Assembly: GCA_046351555.1 (NCBI GenBank)
Contig: JAXLYI010000011.1
Span: forward strand, 1-64,000
From: CAISKJ01 sp046351555
Lineage (GTDB): Bacteria; Myxococcota_A; Polyangia; Polyangiales; Ga0077539
Direction of reading: 5' to 3'
Length of the DNA: 64,000 nt
Made by a program: the position numbers and the translations under genes. This document shows, in pieces, positions 42,836 through 51,476 of this stretch (the stretch's first letter is position 1; the number at the start of each line of letters is the position of its first letter). The notes below the pieces were generated by a model. The model had not been told where the DNA came from. It saw only the letters and a list, made by a program, of their open reading frames with translations, and made no database searches.

Positions 42836-43468
42836 ATGGCACGGTACATCGGTCCGGTTTGCAAGCTCTGCCGTCGCGAGCAGGGGAAGCTCTTCCTCAA
42901 GGGCGACCGCTGCTACACCGACAAGTGCTCGTTCGAGCGCCGCAACCACCCGCCCGGGCAGCACGGCCCGACGACGCGGGTGAAGTTCAGCGAGTACGGG
43001 CTCCGCCTGCGCGAGAAGCAGAAGGTGCGGCGCGTCTACGGCGTGCTCGAGCGCCAGTTCCGCAAGTACTTCGCCGAGGCCGACCGGACGAAGGGCGTGA
43101 CGGGCGAGAACCTCCTCTCGCTGCTCGAGCGCCGCCTCGACGGCGTGGTGTACCGCCTGGGCTTCGCGTCGACGCGGGCCGAGGGTCGCCAACTCGTGCT
43201 GCACTGCCACGTCCTCGTGAACGGCCGCCGGGTCAACATCCCGAGCTACGTGGTCAAGGTCGGCGACAAGGTCTCGATCCGCGAGAAGTCGCGCGAGATC
43301 CCGCGCATCAAGGAGTCCGTCGAGGGCGCCGAGCGGCGCGGGCAGAGCTCCTGGCTCGAGCTCGACCGGGCGAACTTCACCGGCACCGTGAAGACCCTCC
43401 CCGTCCGCGAGGAGAACAACGCGGTGGCGATCAAGGAACAGCTCATCGTCGAGTTCTACAGCCGCTGA
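42836..43468 (+). CDS. rpsD: Ribosomal protein uS4, zinc-binding type
   Basis: A 210-residue primary 16S-binding protein at the mRNA entry. Four cysteines in the N-terminal region (Cys9, Cys12, Cys26, Cys31; CKLC and CYTDKC) mark the zinc-containing form. The S4 domain LVLHCHVLVNGRRVNIPSY and the end VEFYSR are typical. In E. coli S4 represses the alpha operon; no pseudoknot was identified here. 33 nt after rpsK. Confidence 0.97.
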   Translation: MARYIGPVCKLCRREQGKLFLKGDRCYTDKCSFERRNHPPGQHGPTTRVKFSEYGLRLREKQKVRRVYGVLERQFRKYFAEADRTKGVTGENLLSLLERRLDGVVYRLGFASTRAEGRQLVLHCHVLVNGRRVNIPSYVVKVGDKVSIREKSREIPRIKESVEGAERRGQSSWLELDRANFTGTVKTLPVREENNAVAIKEQLIVEFYSR

Positions 43469-43554
43469 TGTGAACACCCGCGATGCCGCGGCCGCGGCGG
43501 GCAGCGATGCCCGACCGTTGCCGCGGCGCCGCCATGAAAGGGCAGAAGACTCCC

Positions 43555-44598
43555 ATGACGACGCAGTCCACGTCCACGCAGGCCCGCAACTGGCGCGACC
43601 TGATCCGCCCCAAGGCCCTCATCGAGGAGGACCGGGACGCGCACACGGACTTCTACGGCAAGTTCGTCTGCGAGCCGCTGGAGCGAGGCTTCGGCATCAC
43701 GATCGGCAACTCGCTGCGCCGCGTGCTCCTCTCGTCGCTCCAGGGCGCGGCGATCACGACGGTGCGGCTCGACGGCGCCCTCCACGAGTTCACGACGATC
43801 GACGACGTGAAGGAGGACGTGACGGACATCATCCTCAACCTCAAGGAGGTGGTGTTCCAGGCGTCCGAGGCCAAGCGCTACACCCTGCGCATCGAGAAGG
43901 AGGGCCCGGGCGCGGTGCTCGCGGAGGACGTCCGCACGGACGCCGCGGCGGGCATCCGGGTGCTCAACCCGAAGCAGCACATCGCCACGGTGTCGCGCGG
44001 GGGCAAGCTCTCGATGGAGCTCACGGTCGGCATGGGCCGCGGGTACGTCCCGGCCGAGCGCAACAAGGACCCGTCGCTCGCCATCGGCTGGATCCCGATC
44101 GACAGCCTCTTCTCGCCGGTGCGCAAGGTGAACTATACCGTCACCAACGCGCGCGTCGGGCAGATGACTGACTACGACAAGCTCACCCTGGAGGTGTGGA
44201 CCAACGGCGCGGTCAAGCCCCGCGACGCCGTGGCCTACGCCGCGAAGATCCTCAAGGAGCAGCTCCAGATCTTCATCAACTTCCAGGAGCAGGACGAGGC
44301 CGTCTCCGCGCCGCGCTCGACCGAGGCGCCCGCGCCCAACGAGAACCTCTTCAAGTCCGTCGAGGAGTTCGAGCTCTCCGTCCGCAGCGCCAACTGCCTC
44401 CAGAACGCCAACATCACGTACATCGGCGAGCTGGTGCAGAAGACCGAGGCCGACCTGCTCAAGACGAAGAACTTCGGCCGCAAGTCCCTGAAGGAGATCA
44501 AGGACAAGCTGACCGAGCTCGGGCTCACCCTGGGCATGCACATCGAGAACTGGCCCCAGATGCTCGAGCGGCGCCGCGCCGAGCTCGGGCAGGGCTGA
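43555..44598 (+). CDS. rpoA: RNA polymerase alpha subunit
   Basis: A 347-residue subunit. The N-terminal assembly domain shows FVCEPLERGFGITIGNSLRRVLLSSLQGAAIT and GRGYVPAERN; the C-terminal domain, which binds UP elements and activators, shows LELSVRSANCLQNANI-type sequence (ELSVRSANCLQNANITYIGE) and NFGRKSLKEIKDKLTELGL. The start MTTQSTSTQ is chosen from three in-frame ATGs because the upstream ones (24 and 7 codons earlier) add sequence absent from the family. The linker contains an added EAPAPNENL. Confidence 0.97.
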   Translation: MTTQSTSTQARNWRDLIRPKALIEEDRDAHTDFYGKFVCEPLERGFGITIGNSLRRVLLSSLQGAAITTVRLDGALHEFTTIDDVKEDVTDIILNLKEVVFQASEAKRYTLRIEKEGPGAVLAEDVRTDAAAGIRVLNPKQHIATVSRGGKLSMELTVGMGRGYVPAERNKDPSLAIGWIPIDSLFSPVRKVNYTVTNARVGQMTDYDKLTLEVWTNGAVKPRDAVAYAAKILKEQLQIFINFQEQDEAVSAPRSTEAPAPNENLFKSVEEFELSVRSANCLQNANITYIGELVQKTEADLLKTKNFGRKSLKEIKDKLTELGLTLGMHIENWPQMLERRRAELGQG

Positions 44599-44628
44599 CA
44601 CGTACCAAGAGCGAGATAGGGAAGTACC

Positions 44629-45201
44629 ATGCGTCACCTCAACGCCGGCCGGAAGTTCGATCGCGACGGGTCGAGCCGCGCCGCGATGTTCAAGAACCTC
44701 GTCGCCAACCTCTTCGCCAACGAGCGCATCGAGACCACGGTGCCGAAGGCGAAGGAGGTTCGCCGCATCGCCGAACGCCTCATCACCCGCGCCGCGCGCC
44801 TCGGGCCCGACTCCGGCAAGGCCGAGGTCGCCCCGGCCGTCGCCGCGCAGCGCCTCGCGCTCAAGCGCTCGATCGCCACCTCGCTCCCCCGCTGGGGCGA
44901 GCGCCTGGTCGAGGGTGAGCCCGAGCGCATCGACGTGGTCGAGCACCTCTTCCGCGAGATCGCACCGCGCTTCGTCGGCCGCCCCGGCGGCTACACGCGC
45001 ATCCTGAAGACCCGCAACCGCCGCGGCGACAACGCCGAGATGGCGATCATCGAGCTCGTCACGCGCGACCCCAAGGTGGGCAAGGCCCGCCCGGCCGCCG
45101 CCCCCGCGGACGCCGCGTCGACCGTCGAGCAGGTGGTCCGCACCGCCGAGCCCCGCAGCCGCAAGGACGGCGACGAGCCCTCCGGCGAGTCGCAGGGCTG
45201 A
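44629..45201 (+). CDS. rplQ: Ribosomal protein bL17, enlarged
   Basis: A 190-residue protein; E. coli L17 has 127. MRHLNAGRKFDRDGSSRAAMFKNL and RPGGYTRILKTRNRRGDNAEMAIIELV are the conserved ends of the core. Between them (about residues 55-100) there are roughly 27 residues more than in E. coli, and a disordered tail follows residue 150 (ARPAAAPADAASTVEQ, EPRSRKDGDEPSGES). Last gene of the cluster. No clear terminator hairpin with a T-tract follows in the 243-nt gap before the kinase gene. Confidence 0.95.
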   Translation: MRHLNAGRKFDRDGSSRAAMFKNLVANLFANERIETTVPKAKEVRRIAERLITRAARLGPDSGKAEVAPAVAAQRLALKRSIATSLPRWGERLVEGEPERIDVVEHLFREIAPRFVGRPGGYTRILKTRNRRGDNAEMAIIELVTRDPKVGKARPAAAPADAASTVEQVVRTAEPRSRKDGDEPSGESQG

Positions 45202-45444
45202 ACCTCCCCCGGGCGCAGCACCCCGCGCGCCCGCTCCCCCCGCCTCCACCTCCCCAACCACACCAACGCCTCCGCGTCGACGAAGACCTCAGCGTCTGCC
45301 TGAGCGCGCGCTCGCCGTCAACTTCGCGGCACGGCGCAGAGCTCCGCGGGCCGGTGGGATTTTCGACGTGTGCGATGGTGTCGGATAGAGTCGCGTTCGT
45401 CCCCGCCCCACCGCATCCCCCTCTTTGCCACGCAGGACGTCGCG

Positions 45445-46656
45445 ATGACCCAGACGAACGCCAACGACGCACCTCCCGTGACTCCGCGCCGGGTCATCCG
45501 CGCGCTGGGGCGCTACCAGCTCTCGAAGCTGCTCGGCGAGGGCGCGATGGGTCGCGTCTACCTCGCGAGCGACCCGGAGCTCGTGCGCGACGTGGCGATC
45601 AAGGTGCTGCGGCTCGACCAGGCCGGCAGCGCGAAGGACGCGTACATCGCCCGCTTCCGCAACGAGGCGCGGGCGGCGGCGCGCTTCAACCACCCCAACG
45701 TGGTGTCCGTGCACGACGCGGGGGTCGACGCGACGCTCGGGCCCTACCTCGTCTACGAGTACATCCCGGGCTCGACGCTGCGCGCGACGCTCGACCGCGG
45801 GCGCCTCGACACCGCCACGCTCCTCCGCGTGGTGCGGGGCGTGGCCGCGGCGCTCGACGCCCTCCACGCGGCGCGCATCGTCCACCGCGACGTGAAGCCC
45901 GACAACATCCTCCTCGCGCCCGACGGCCGCGTGAAGCTCACGGACTTCGGCATCGCGCGCGTGCCCGACGTCGCCCTCACGCGCGACGGACAGTTCCTCG
46001 GGACGCCCGCGTACGCGGCGCCGGAGGCCATCGCGCGCGGGGAGTACAGCCACCGCGGCGACCTCTTCTCCTTCGCCGCCGTCACCTTCGAGGCGCTCGC
46101 GGGCGTCCGCCCCTTCCCCGGCGACGACGCCGTCACCGTCTCCTACGCCGTCGTCAACGACACCCCGAAGAACCCCTCCACCCTCGCCAACAACATCCCC
46201 GTCGGCGTCGACGACGTCTTCCTCCGCGCCCTCTCCAAGGAGCCCGAGGAGCGCCACGCCAGCGCGGTGGAGTTCGCCGACGCCCTCGCCGCGGCGCTCC
46301 AGCCGAAGGCCGCGCCCCAGGTGGTCCGCTCGACGCAGCCGCCCATCCCGCTGCGCACCCAGACGCCCCGCACCGTCGCGAAGAAGCCCGAGCGCCAGAG
46401 CATCGCGCCCCTCGTCTTCGCCGCCGCCGTCGTCGCCGGCCTCGGGGTCGTCGCCGCCCGGCAGTTCGGCCGCGCCCCGACGCCCTCGCCCGTCGCGTCG
46501 CTGACCGTGGAGGCTCCCGCCGAGGCCGCCGCGCCCGCCCCCACGCCCGCGCCCGCCGTCGCCCCGCAGACAGCCCGCCAGGCCCCCCTGCGCGCCCGCG
46601 TTCGCCGCCTGACGGTCCCGCCCGTTCAGGTGGCCCACGCACCGCGCGGCCGCTGA
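45445..46656 (+). CDS. Membrane-anchored Ser/Thr protein kinase
   Basis: A 403-residue Hanks-type kinase. Glycine loop LGEGAMGRVYLA (about 30-41), catalytic lysine in VAIKVL (53), HRDVKPDN (147-154), DFG (167-169) and GTPAYAAPEAI in the activation segment are all present, so it should be active. After the kinase domain a proline-rich linker leads to one membrane helix (IAPLVFAAAVVAGLGVVAA, about 315-333) and a short Pro/Ala-rich outer tail with no recognised sensor. The start MTQTNAND fits; an in-frame ATG 25 codons upstream is less likely. Such kinases are numerous in Myxococcota. The target is unknown. Confidence 0.92.
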   Translation: MTQTNANDAPPVTPRRVIRALGRYQLSKLLGEGAMGRVYLASDPELVRDVAIKVLRLDQAGSAKDAYIARFRNEARAAARFNHPNVVSVHDAGVDATLGPYLVYEYIPGSTLRATLDRGRLDTATLLRVVRGVAAALDALHAARIVHRDVKPDNILLAPDGRVKLTDFGIARVPDVALTRDGQFLGTPAYAAPEAIARGEYSHRGDLFSFAAVTFEALAGVRPFPGDDAVTVSYAVVNDTPKNPSTLANNIPVGVDDVFLRALSKEPEERHASAVEFADALAAALQPKAAPQVVRSTQPPIPLRTQTPRTVAKKPERQSIAPLVFAAAVVAGLGVVAARQFGRAPTPSPVASLTVEAPAEAAAPAPTPAPAVAPQTARQAPLRARVRRLTVPPVQVAHAPRGR

Positions 46657-46674
46657 GCTACGCTCCGCGCCCCT

Positions 46675-48510
46675 ATGGCCGAGGCCGACCTGCCGCCGCG
46701 CCGGCTCGGCGCTGACACCCTCCGCAACCTCTCCCGCACCGCCGCGATGGTCGCGTCGATCGCGCCCACGCGCCTCGCGCTCTATGTCGGCGCGCAGGGG
46801 CTCGGGGCGCTCGCCGACGTCGCGCTCGCCTGGGTGGCCAAGCGCATCGTCGACGCTGTGCTCCACGCGGCGTCGCGGCATGGCGAGGAGGCGGCGGTGC
46901 GGGCGGCGCTCCTGTGGGTGGTGGCCGAGCTCGCGGTGGTGGCGGCGCAGAAGCTCCTCGCGCAGGTGGAGGCGCACCAGGGCGCGCTGCTCCGCTCGGA
47001 GCTCGGGCTGCGGGTCAACGTGCTCATCCTGGAGAAGGCGCGAGACGTGTCCTTCCCGCACTTCGAAGACCCCGAGTTCAACAACAAGATGACGCAGGCG
47101 CGGCGCGAGGCGTCGGTGCGCCCGTGGTCGGCCTTCACCGGCGCGGTGTCGCTCGCGCGCGACCTCGTGACCTTCGCGGGCTACGCGGTGCTCCTCGCGT
47201 CGCTCGGGCCCTGGGCCATCGCGGCGCTGGTGCTCTCGGCGGTCCCGTCATTCGCAGGCGAGGCGTACTTCGGCCGCCAGGGCTTCGAACGCCAGGCCGC
47301 CCGCACCCAGCGCAACCGCCAGCTCTTCTACCTCGAGGCCGTCCTCACGCAGGAGGCCACCGTCAAGGAGGTGAAGCTCTTCTCCCTCGGGCGCTGGCTC
47401 ACCGAGAAGTACCGGCAGATCCACCTCGGCTTCCACGCCGAGGAGGCGACGCTCTCGGCCCGCCGCGCGCGGTGGATGTTCGCGCTCTCCACCCTCTCGT
47501 CGCTCGCGCTCTACGGCGTGTACGCGGTGATCGCGTCGCGCGCGGCCCACGGCGCCATCTCCCTCGGCGCGATGACGCTCTACCTCGCCGTCTTCACCCG
47601 CGGCCAGGCGCTCGCCGCGCGCGCGCTCGGCTCGGTCGCGCGGATGTACGAGCACGACCTGTACCTCTCGACCCTCTTCGGCTTCCTCGCGATCCCCTCC
47701 GACGAGCCCGACCGGCCGCTGCCGCCCGCGCCCGACGCGCAGTCGCCGCCGTCGGTTCGCTTCGAAGGCGTCTCGTACCGCTACCCGGGCGCGTCGCGCG
47801 ACGCGCTGCACGACGTCACGCTCACGCTCGACGCCGGGAAGACGCTCGCGCTCGTCGGGCGCAACGGCGCGGGCAAGACCACGCTGGTGAAGCTCCTGGT
47901 CGGGCTCTACCGGCCCACCGCGGGGCGCATCCTGCTCGACGGCGTCGACACCGCCACGCTCGACGTCGCCGAGGTGCGGCGGCGCGTGGGGGTCATCTTC
48001 CAGGACTTCGTTCGCTTCCAGCTCACAGCGCGCGACAACGTCGGCGTGGGGTGGCTGCCCCGGCTCGACGACCGCGACGCCGTCGAGCGCGCGGTCACCG
48101 ACGCGGGCGCCCGCGACGTGATCGAGCGGCTCCCGAAGGGCCTCGACACGCCGCTCGGGCGCGCCTTCGGGGGCGACGACCTCTCGGTGGGGCAGTGGCA
48201 GCGGGTGGCGCTGGCGCGGGCCTTCATGCGGCCGAGCGCGCTGCTGGTGCTCGACGAGCCCACCGCGGCGCTCGACGCGGAGGCCGAGCACGAAGTCTTC
48301 CAGCGCTTCAAGGAGCTCAAGGCCGGGCGCACCGCGCTGCTCATCACGCACCGCTTCGCCAGCGTGCGGATGGCCGACCGGATCGTCGTGTTCGAAGACG
48401 GCGGCGTCGCCGAGGAGGGGACGCACGCCGAGCTCCTCGCGCGCGGCGGGACGTACGCGCGGATGTTCGCGCTCCAGGCCGAAGGGTACCGCGCCGACGA
48501 CGAGGGCTGA
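46675..48510 (+). CDS. ABC exporter, fused permease and ATPase
   Basis: A 611-residue half-transporter. The first 330 residues form a type-I exporter membrane domain (six helices, e.g. AGYAVLLASLGPWAIAALVLSA and LALYGVYAVIASRAAHGA). The ATPase follows: Walker A LVGRNGAGKTTLVK, Q-loop VIFQDFVRFQ, signature LSVGQWQRVALARAF, Walker B LLVLDEPTAALD and H-loop LITHRFASVRMADRIVV. The LSVGQWQR signature is typical of lipid or peptide exporters rather than importers. It must dimerise; no partner half is adjacent, so a homodimer is likely. 18 nt after the kinase gene, so probably co-transcribed. Confidence 0.9.
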   Translation: MAEADLPPRRLGADTLRNLSRTAAMVASIAPTRLALYVGAQGLGALADVALAWVAKRIVDAVLHAASRHGEEAAVRAALLWVVAELAVVAAQKLLAQVEAHQGALLRSELGLRVNVLILEKARDVSFPHFEDPEFNNKMTQARREASVRPWSAFTGAVSLARDLVTFAGYAVLLASLGPWAIAALVLSAVPSFAGEAYFGRQGFERQAARTQRNRQLFYLEAVLTQEATVKEVKLFSLGRWLTEKYRQIHLGFHAEEATLSARRARWMFALSTLSSLALYGVYAVIASRAAHGAISLGAMTLYLAVFTRGQALAARALGSVARMYEHDLYLSTLFGFLAIPSDEPDRPLPPAPDAQSPPSVRFEGVSYRYPGASRDALHDVTLTLDAGKTLALVGRNGAGKTTLVKLLVGLYRPTAGRILLDGVDTATLDVAEVRRRVGVIFQDFVRFQLTARDNVGVGWLPRLDDRDAVERAVTDAGARDVIERLPKGLDTPLGRAFGGDDLSVGQWQRVALARAFMRPSALLVLDEPTAALDAEAEHEVFQRFKELKAGRTALLITHRFASVRMADRIVVFEDGGVAEEGTHAELLARGGTYARMFALQAEGYRADDEG

Positions 48511-48565
48511 CGGGGCGCCCGCTCGTTGCCTGCGTCGGGGCGCTCGTGCGATAGGGACCGCCGCC

Positions 48566-49774
48566 GTGCCGCTGCGACGCTCCCTCGCGCTCTGGATCGC
48601 CGTCACCGTGGCGCTGCGCGCGGCGTGGCTCGCCCGCTACCCCCCCGTCATCGCGTGGGACGGCATCATCTACGCGCGAACGGCCCTCCGCATCGCCCGC
48701 GGCCTCGGCTTCATCGACACCTGGAACAACCTCCCCCCCTACAAGCCCACCGCCTTCTACCCCGTCGGCTACCCCGCGCTCCTCGGGCTCGGACACGCCC
48801 TCGCGGGGCCCTCGCCGTGGGTCGCCGGCGCGCTCAACGTCCTCGCCGCCGCCCTCGCCGTCGCGTGCGTCGTCGCCCTCGCGCGGCGCGCCTTCGGGCC
48901 CGGCCGCGAGCACCTCCCCGCGGCGCTCTACGCCCTCTCGCCCGGCGCCGTGATGTACGCCTCCACCTTCATGACCGAGACCGTCTCGGGCGCGCTCGTC
49001 ACCCTCACCGTCCTCCTCGCCGCGCGCCACGCCGACGAAGGACGCGACCGCGACGCCGCCCTCACCGGCCTCCTCCTCGGCGTGAGCGGGCTCGTCCGGC
49101 CGCAGGTTCTCGCGCTCGCGCCGCTCGTCGCGCTGATGGCGGCGCCGTCGACCGCGTGGAAGGCGCGCGCCCGCACGGTGCTGATCATGGGCGCGGTGGC
49201 CTGCGCGGTGGTGCTCCCATGGACGGCGCGCAACTGCGCCCAGCTCGACGGATGCGCGCTCGTGTCGGTCAACGGCGGCTCCAACCTCTGGATCGGGACC
49301 GACCCCACCGCCGAGGGAAACTACCGCGACCTCCGCTTCGGCGAGGGCTGCGACCGAACGCGCGGCGAGGTCTCGAAAGACCGCTGCTACGGCCGCGAGG
49401 CGCGCGAGCGGATCGCCGCCGCCCCCCTCGACTGGCTCTCGCTCGCGCCGATGAAGGTGCAGGCCCTGCTCGACTACGAGGCCGCGCCCGCGGTGTACCT
49501 CCGCTTCGCCCGCGTGCTCACGCCCGCGCGGTCGGAGTGGTTCATCAAGTGGCTGACGGCGTGGCACCGGGTGACGCTGGCCCTCGCGCTCCTCGCGCTC
49601 GCGACGGCGCGCGCGTGGCCGGGCGCGCTGCGTCTGTGCGTGGCGGCGGTCGCGGGGACGGTGGCGGTCCACTGCGTGTTCTTCGGGGGCGACCGGTACC
49701 ACTTCGTGTTCACGCCGCTGCTGTGCGTCGTCGCGGGGGCAGTGCTCCCGCCGAAGCCGGGGGCCCGGCCGTGA
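48566..49774 (+). CDS. GT39-like membrane glycosyltransferase, copy 1
   Basis: A 402-residue polytopic protein of the PMT/ArnT-like (GT-C) type. The first outer loop carries an acidic residue in YPPVIAWDGIIYARTALRIA, as in GT-C enzymes using lipid-phosphate sugars; FYPVGYPALLGLGHAL, FMTETVSGALVTLTV, LVRPQVLALAPLVAL and VLPWTARNCAQLDG follow. The second half has a cysteine-bearing outer loop (GEGCDRTRGEVSKDRC). Starts with GTG. Downstream is a clear paralogue with a GTGA overlap. Donor and acceptor unknown. Confidence 0.8.
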   Translation: MPLRRSLALWIAVTVALRAAWLARYPPVIAWDGIIYARTALRIARGLGFIDTWNNLPPYKPTAFYPVGYPALLGLGHALAGPSPWVAGALNVLAAALAVACVVALARRAFGPGREHLPAALYALSPGAVMYASTFMTETVSGALVTLTVLLAARHADEGRDRDAALTGLLLGVSGLVRPQVLALAPLVALMAAPSTAWKARARTVLIMGAVACAVVLPWTARNCAQLDGCALVSVNGGSNLWIGTDPTAEGNYRDLRFGEGCDRTRGEVSKDRCYGREARERIAAAPLDWLSLAPMKVQALLDYEAAPAVYLRFARVLTPARSEWFIKWLTAWHRVTLALALLALATARAWPGALRLCVAAVAGTVAVHCVFFGGDRYHFVFTPLLCVVAGAVLPPKPGARP

Positions 49775-51003
49775 GCGGCACCGCCTCGCCACGCGTCACG
49801 CTCGCCGTGGCGGCCGTCGCCTTCGCCGCGCGGATGGCCTGGGGCCTCGCGGTTCGCGCCCCCTTCGCGTGGGACGCCGACCTCTACCAGCGCGGCGCGC
49901 AGGCCATCGCGCGGGGGATGGGCTTCTCGTGCTTCTTCTTCGGCCCGCAGGCCGACCCGCGCGTGCCGACCGCGTACTACCCCGTCGGCTACTCCGCGTA
50001 CCTCGCGGTCTTCTACCTCGCGCTCGGCGTCGCCCCGTGGGTCGTCACGCTCGCCGGGTCGCTCGCGGGTGCCGCCGCCACCGGGCTCGCGCACCGCCTC
50101 GCGCTCCGCGTCGCCTCGCCGCGCGCGGCGCTCGCGGGGGCGCTGGCGGCGGCGCTCCTGCCGGGGCCGGTGATGTTCGCGAGCGTTCCGATGACGGAGA
50201 CGCTCTGGTCGGCGCTCCTCGCGCTCGGGCTGTACGCGCTCGCGCGGCGCGACGAGGGGCCCACGACGCGCGACCTCGTGCTCGCGGGCGTGGCGCTCGC
50301 GGCGGCCACCTACGTGCGCCCGCAGGCGTTGGCGCTGGCGGTGCTGCTGCCCGCGATGACGCCGGGGACGTGGCGGGCGCGGGCGGTGCGTGCGCTCGCG
50401 GTGACGGGCCTGGCGCTCGCGCTGGTAGCGCCGTGGACGCTGCGCAACTGCCGGGCGCTCGACGGCTGCGTGCTGGTGAGCGCCAACGGCGGGTCGAACC
50501 TCGCGATCGGCGCGGTTCCGCGTGCGGACGGTGGGTACATCGCGCTGACGGCCGACGACGGGTGCCGCGGTGTGCGCGGCGAGGCGGCGCGCGACCGCTG
50601 CTGGCGCCGCGTGGCGTGGGCGAGCGTGCGGCGCGATCCGGTGAGGTGGGTGAGGCTCGGCGCGGAGAAGCTCGAGCGGACGCTCCACCGCGAGACCTTC
50701 CCGGTGGACTACCTCGCGATCGCGCGTCCCGCGCTGGTGACGGACGCGCGGCGCGCGTGGGGGCACGCGGTGCTGTCGCGCACGTGGCAGGCGCTGCTCG
50801 CGCTCGGGGCGTTGGGGGCGGTGCTGCGGTGGCGGACGATGGGCGCGGCGGGGCGGATGGCGGCGGCGACGGTGGCGGCGCTCGTGGCGACGCACGCGGT
50901 GTTCTTCGGGGGGGACCGGTACCACCTGCCGATGGTTCCGCTGATCGCGGTGCTGGCGAGCGCGCTGGGGCGGCGCCGGGAGGATGCGGGGGCTCGGGGG
51001 TGA
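49771..51003 (+). CDS. GT39-like membrane glycosyltransferase, copy 2
   Basis: A 410-residue paralogue of the preceding gene, coupled to it by GTGA. Matching blocks in the same order: PFAWDADLYQRGAQAIARGM, YYPVGYSAYLAVFYLAL, SVPMTETLWSALLALGL, YVRPQALALAVLLPAM, APWTLRNCRALDGCVLVSANGG, and near the end VFFGGDRYHLPMVPL (copy 1: VFFGGDRYHFVFTPL). The second outer loop retains the cysteine pair (DDGCRGVRGEAARDRC). The tandem duplication suggests two sugar-transfer steps or two acceptors. The palindromic heptamer element begins 20 nt after its stop. Confidence 0.8.
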   Translation: MSGTASPRVTLAVAAVAFAARMAWGLAVRAPFAWDADLYQRGAQAIARGMGFSCFFFGPQADPRVPTAYYPVGYSAYLAVFYLALGVAPWVVTLAGSLAGAAATGLAHRLALRVASPRAALAGALAAALLPGPVMFASVPMTETLWSALLALGLYALARRDEGPTTRDLVLAGVALAAATYVRPQALALAVLLPAMTPGTWRARAVRALAVTGLALALVAPWTLRNCRALDGCVLVSANGGSNLAIGAVPRADGGYIALTADDGCRGVRGEAARDRCWRRVAWASVRRDPVRWVRLGAEKLERTLHRETFPVDYLAIARPALVTDARRAWGHAVLSRTWQALLALGALGAVLRWRTMGAAGRMAAATVAALVATHAVFFGGDRYHLPMVPLIAVLASALGRRREDAGARG

Positions 51004-51023
51004 TGGCGGGGCGTGCGTCGCCG

Positions 51024-51385
51024 CGCCGCCCGCTGCTCGCCGCCCGCCGCCCGCTGCCCGCCGCCCGCCGCCCGCCGCTCGCCGCCCGCGGGGTGCACCG
51101 ACGCCCTCTCCAGCACGCGCTTCGGGTAACCCGCTGTGAGGCTCGGCGAACAGCGGGGATCGCCGCTCGCTCCTCGGCGCTCGGGGTCTCGCGGCCGTAC
51201 GTGGCGGGGACGCTGCGTCGAGCGGAGCCATGGCGGCGAGCGCCGGGCAGCGAGCGCGATCCTCGCTGTTCGCCGAGCCTCACAGCGGGTTACCCGAAGC
51301 GCGTGCTGGAGAGGGCGTCGGTGCACCCCGCGAGCGGCGAGCGGCGGGCGGCGGGCGGCGGGCAGCGGGCAGCGGGCAGTGGGCA
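51024..51385. repeat. 362-bp palindrome: heptamer arrays flanking 66-bp perfect inverted repeats
   Basis: The left side has nine tandem heptamers (consensus CGCYGCY, 51024-51086), then a 66-bp arm (51090-51155) that is perfectly repeated in reverse at 51264-51329, then eight heptamers of the complementary consensus (51330-51385). The 108-bp centre is itself partly palindromic (GAGCGCCG and CGGCGCTC blocks). Core phrase GAGGCTCGGCGA is shared with the two palindromic elements near 53.9 and 59.6 kb. It holds no gene and could act as a bidirectional terminator or be a non-autonomous mobile element. Confidence 0.9.
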
Positions 51386-51476
51386 GTGGGGGCGAGGCCG
51401 TCGTCGCACCGAGCGCGGAACGCGCTCCCCGCGGTGCGCGGTGCCGCGGTAGGGGCGCGGCGATGCGCGAGAGCAC

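Noticed and set aside
45202..45444. Rho-independent terminator after rplQ
   Set aside because: Short GC dyads exist but none is followed by a T-rich stretch; in DNA this GC-rich such dyads are expected by chance.
51024..51385. Insertion sequence or transposon with terminal inverted repeats
   Set aside because: The DNA between the arms is only about 108 bp, has no transposase frame, and no target duplication is visible.
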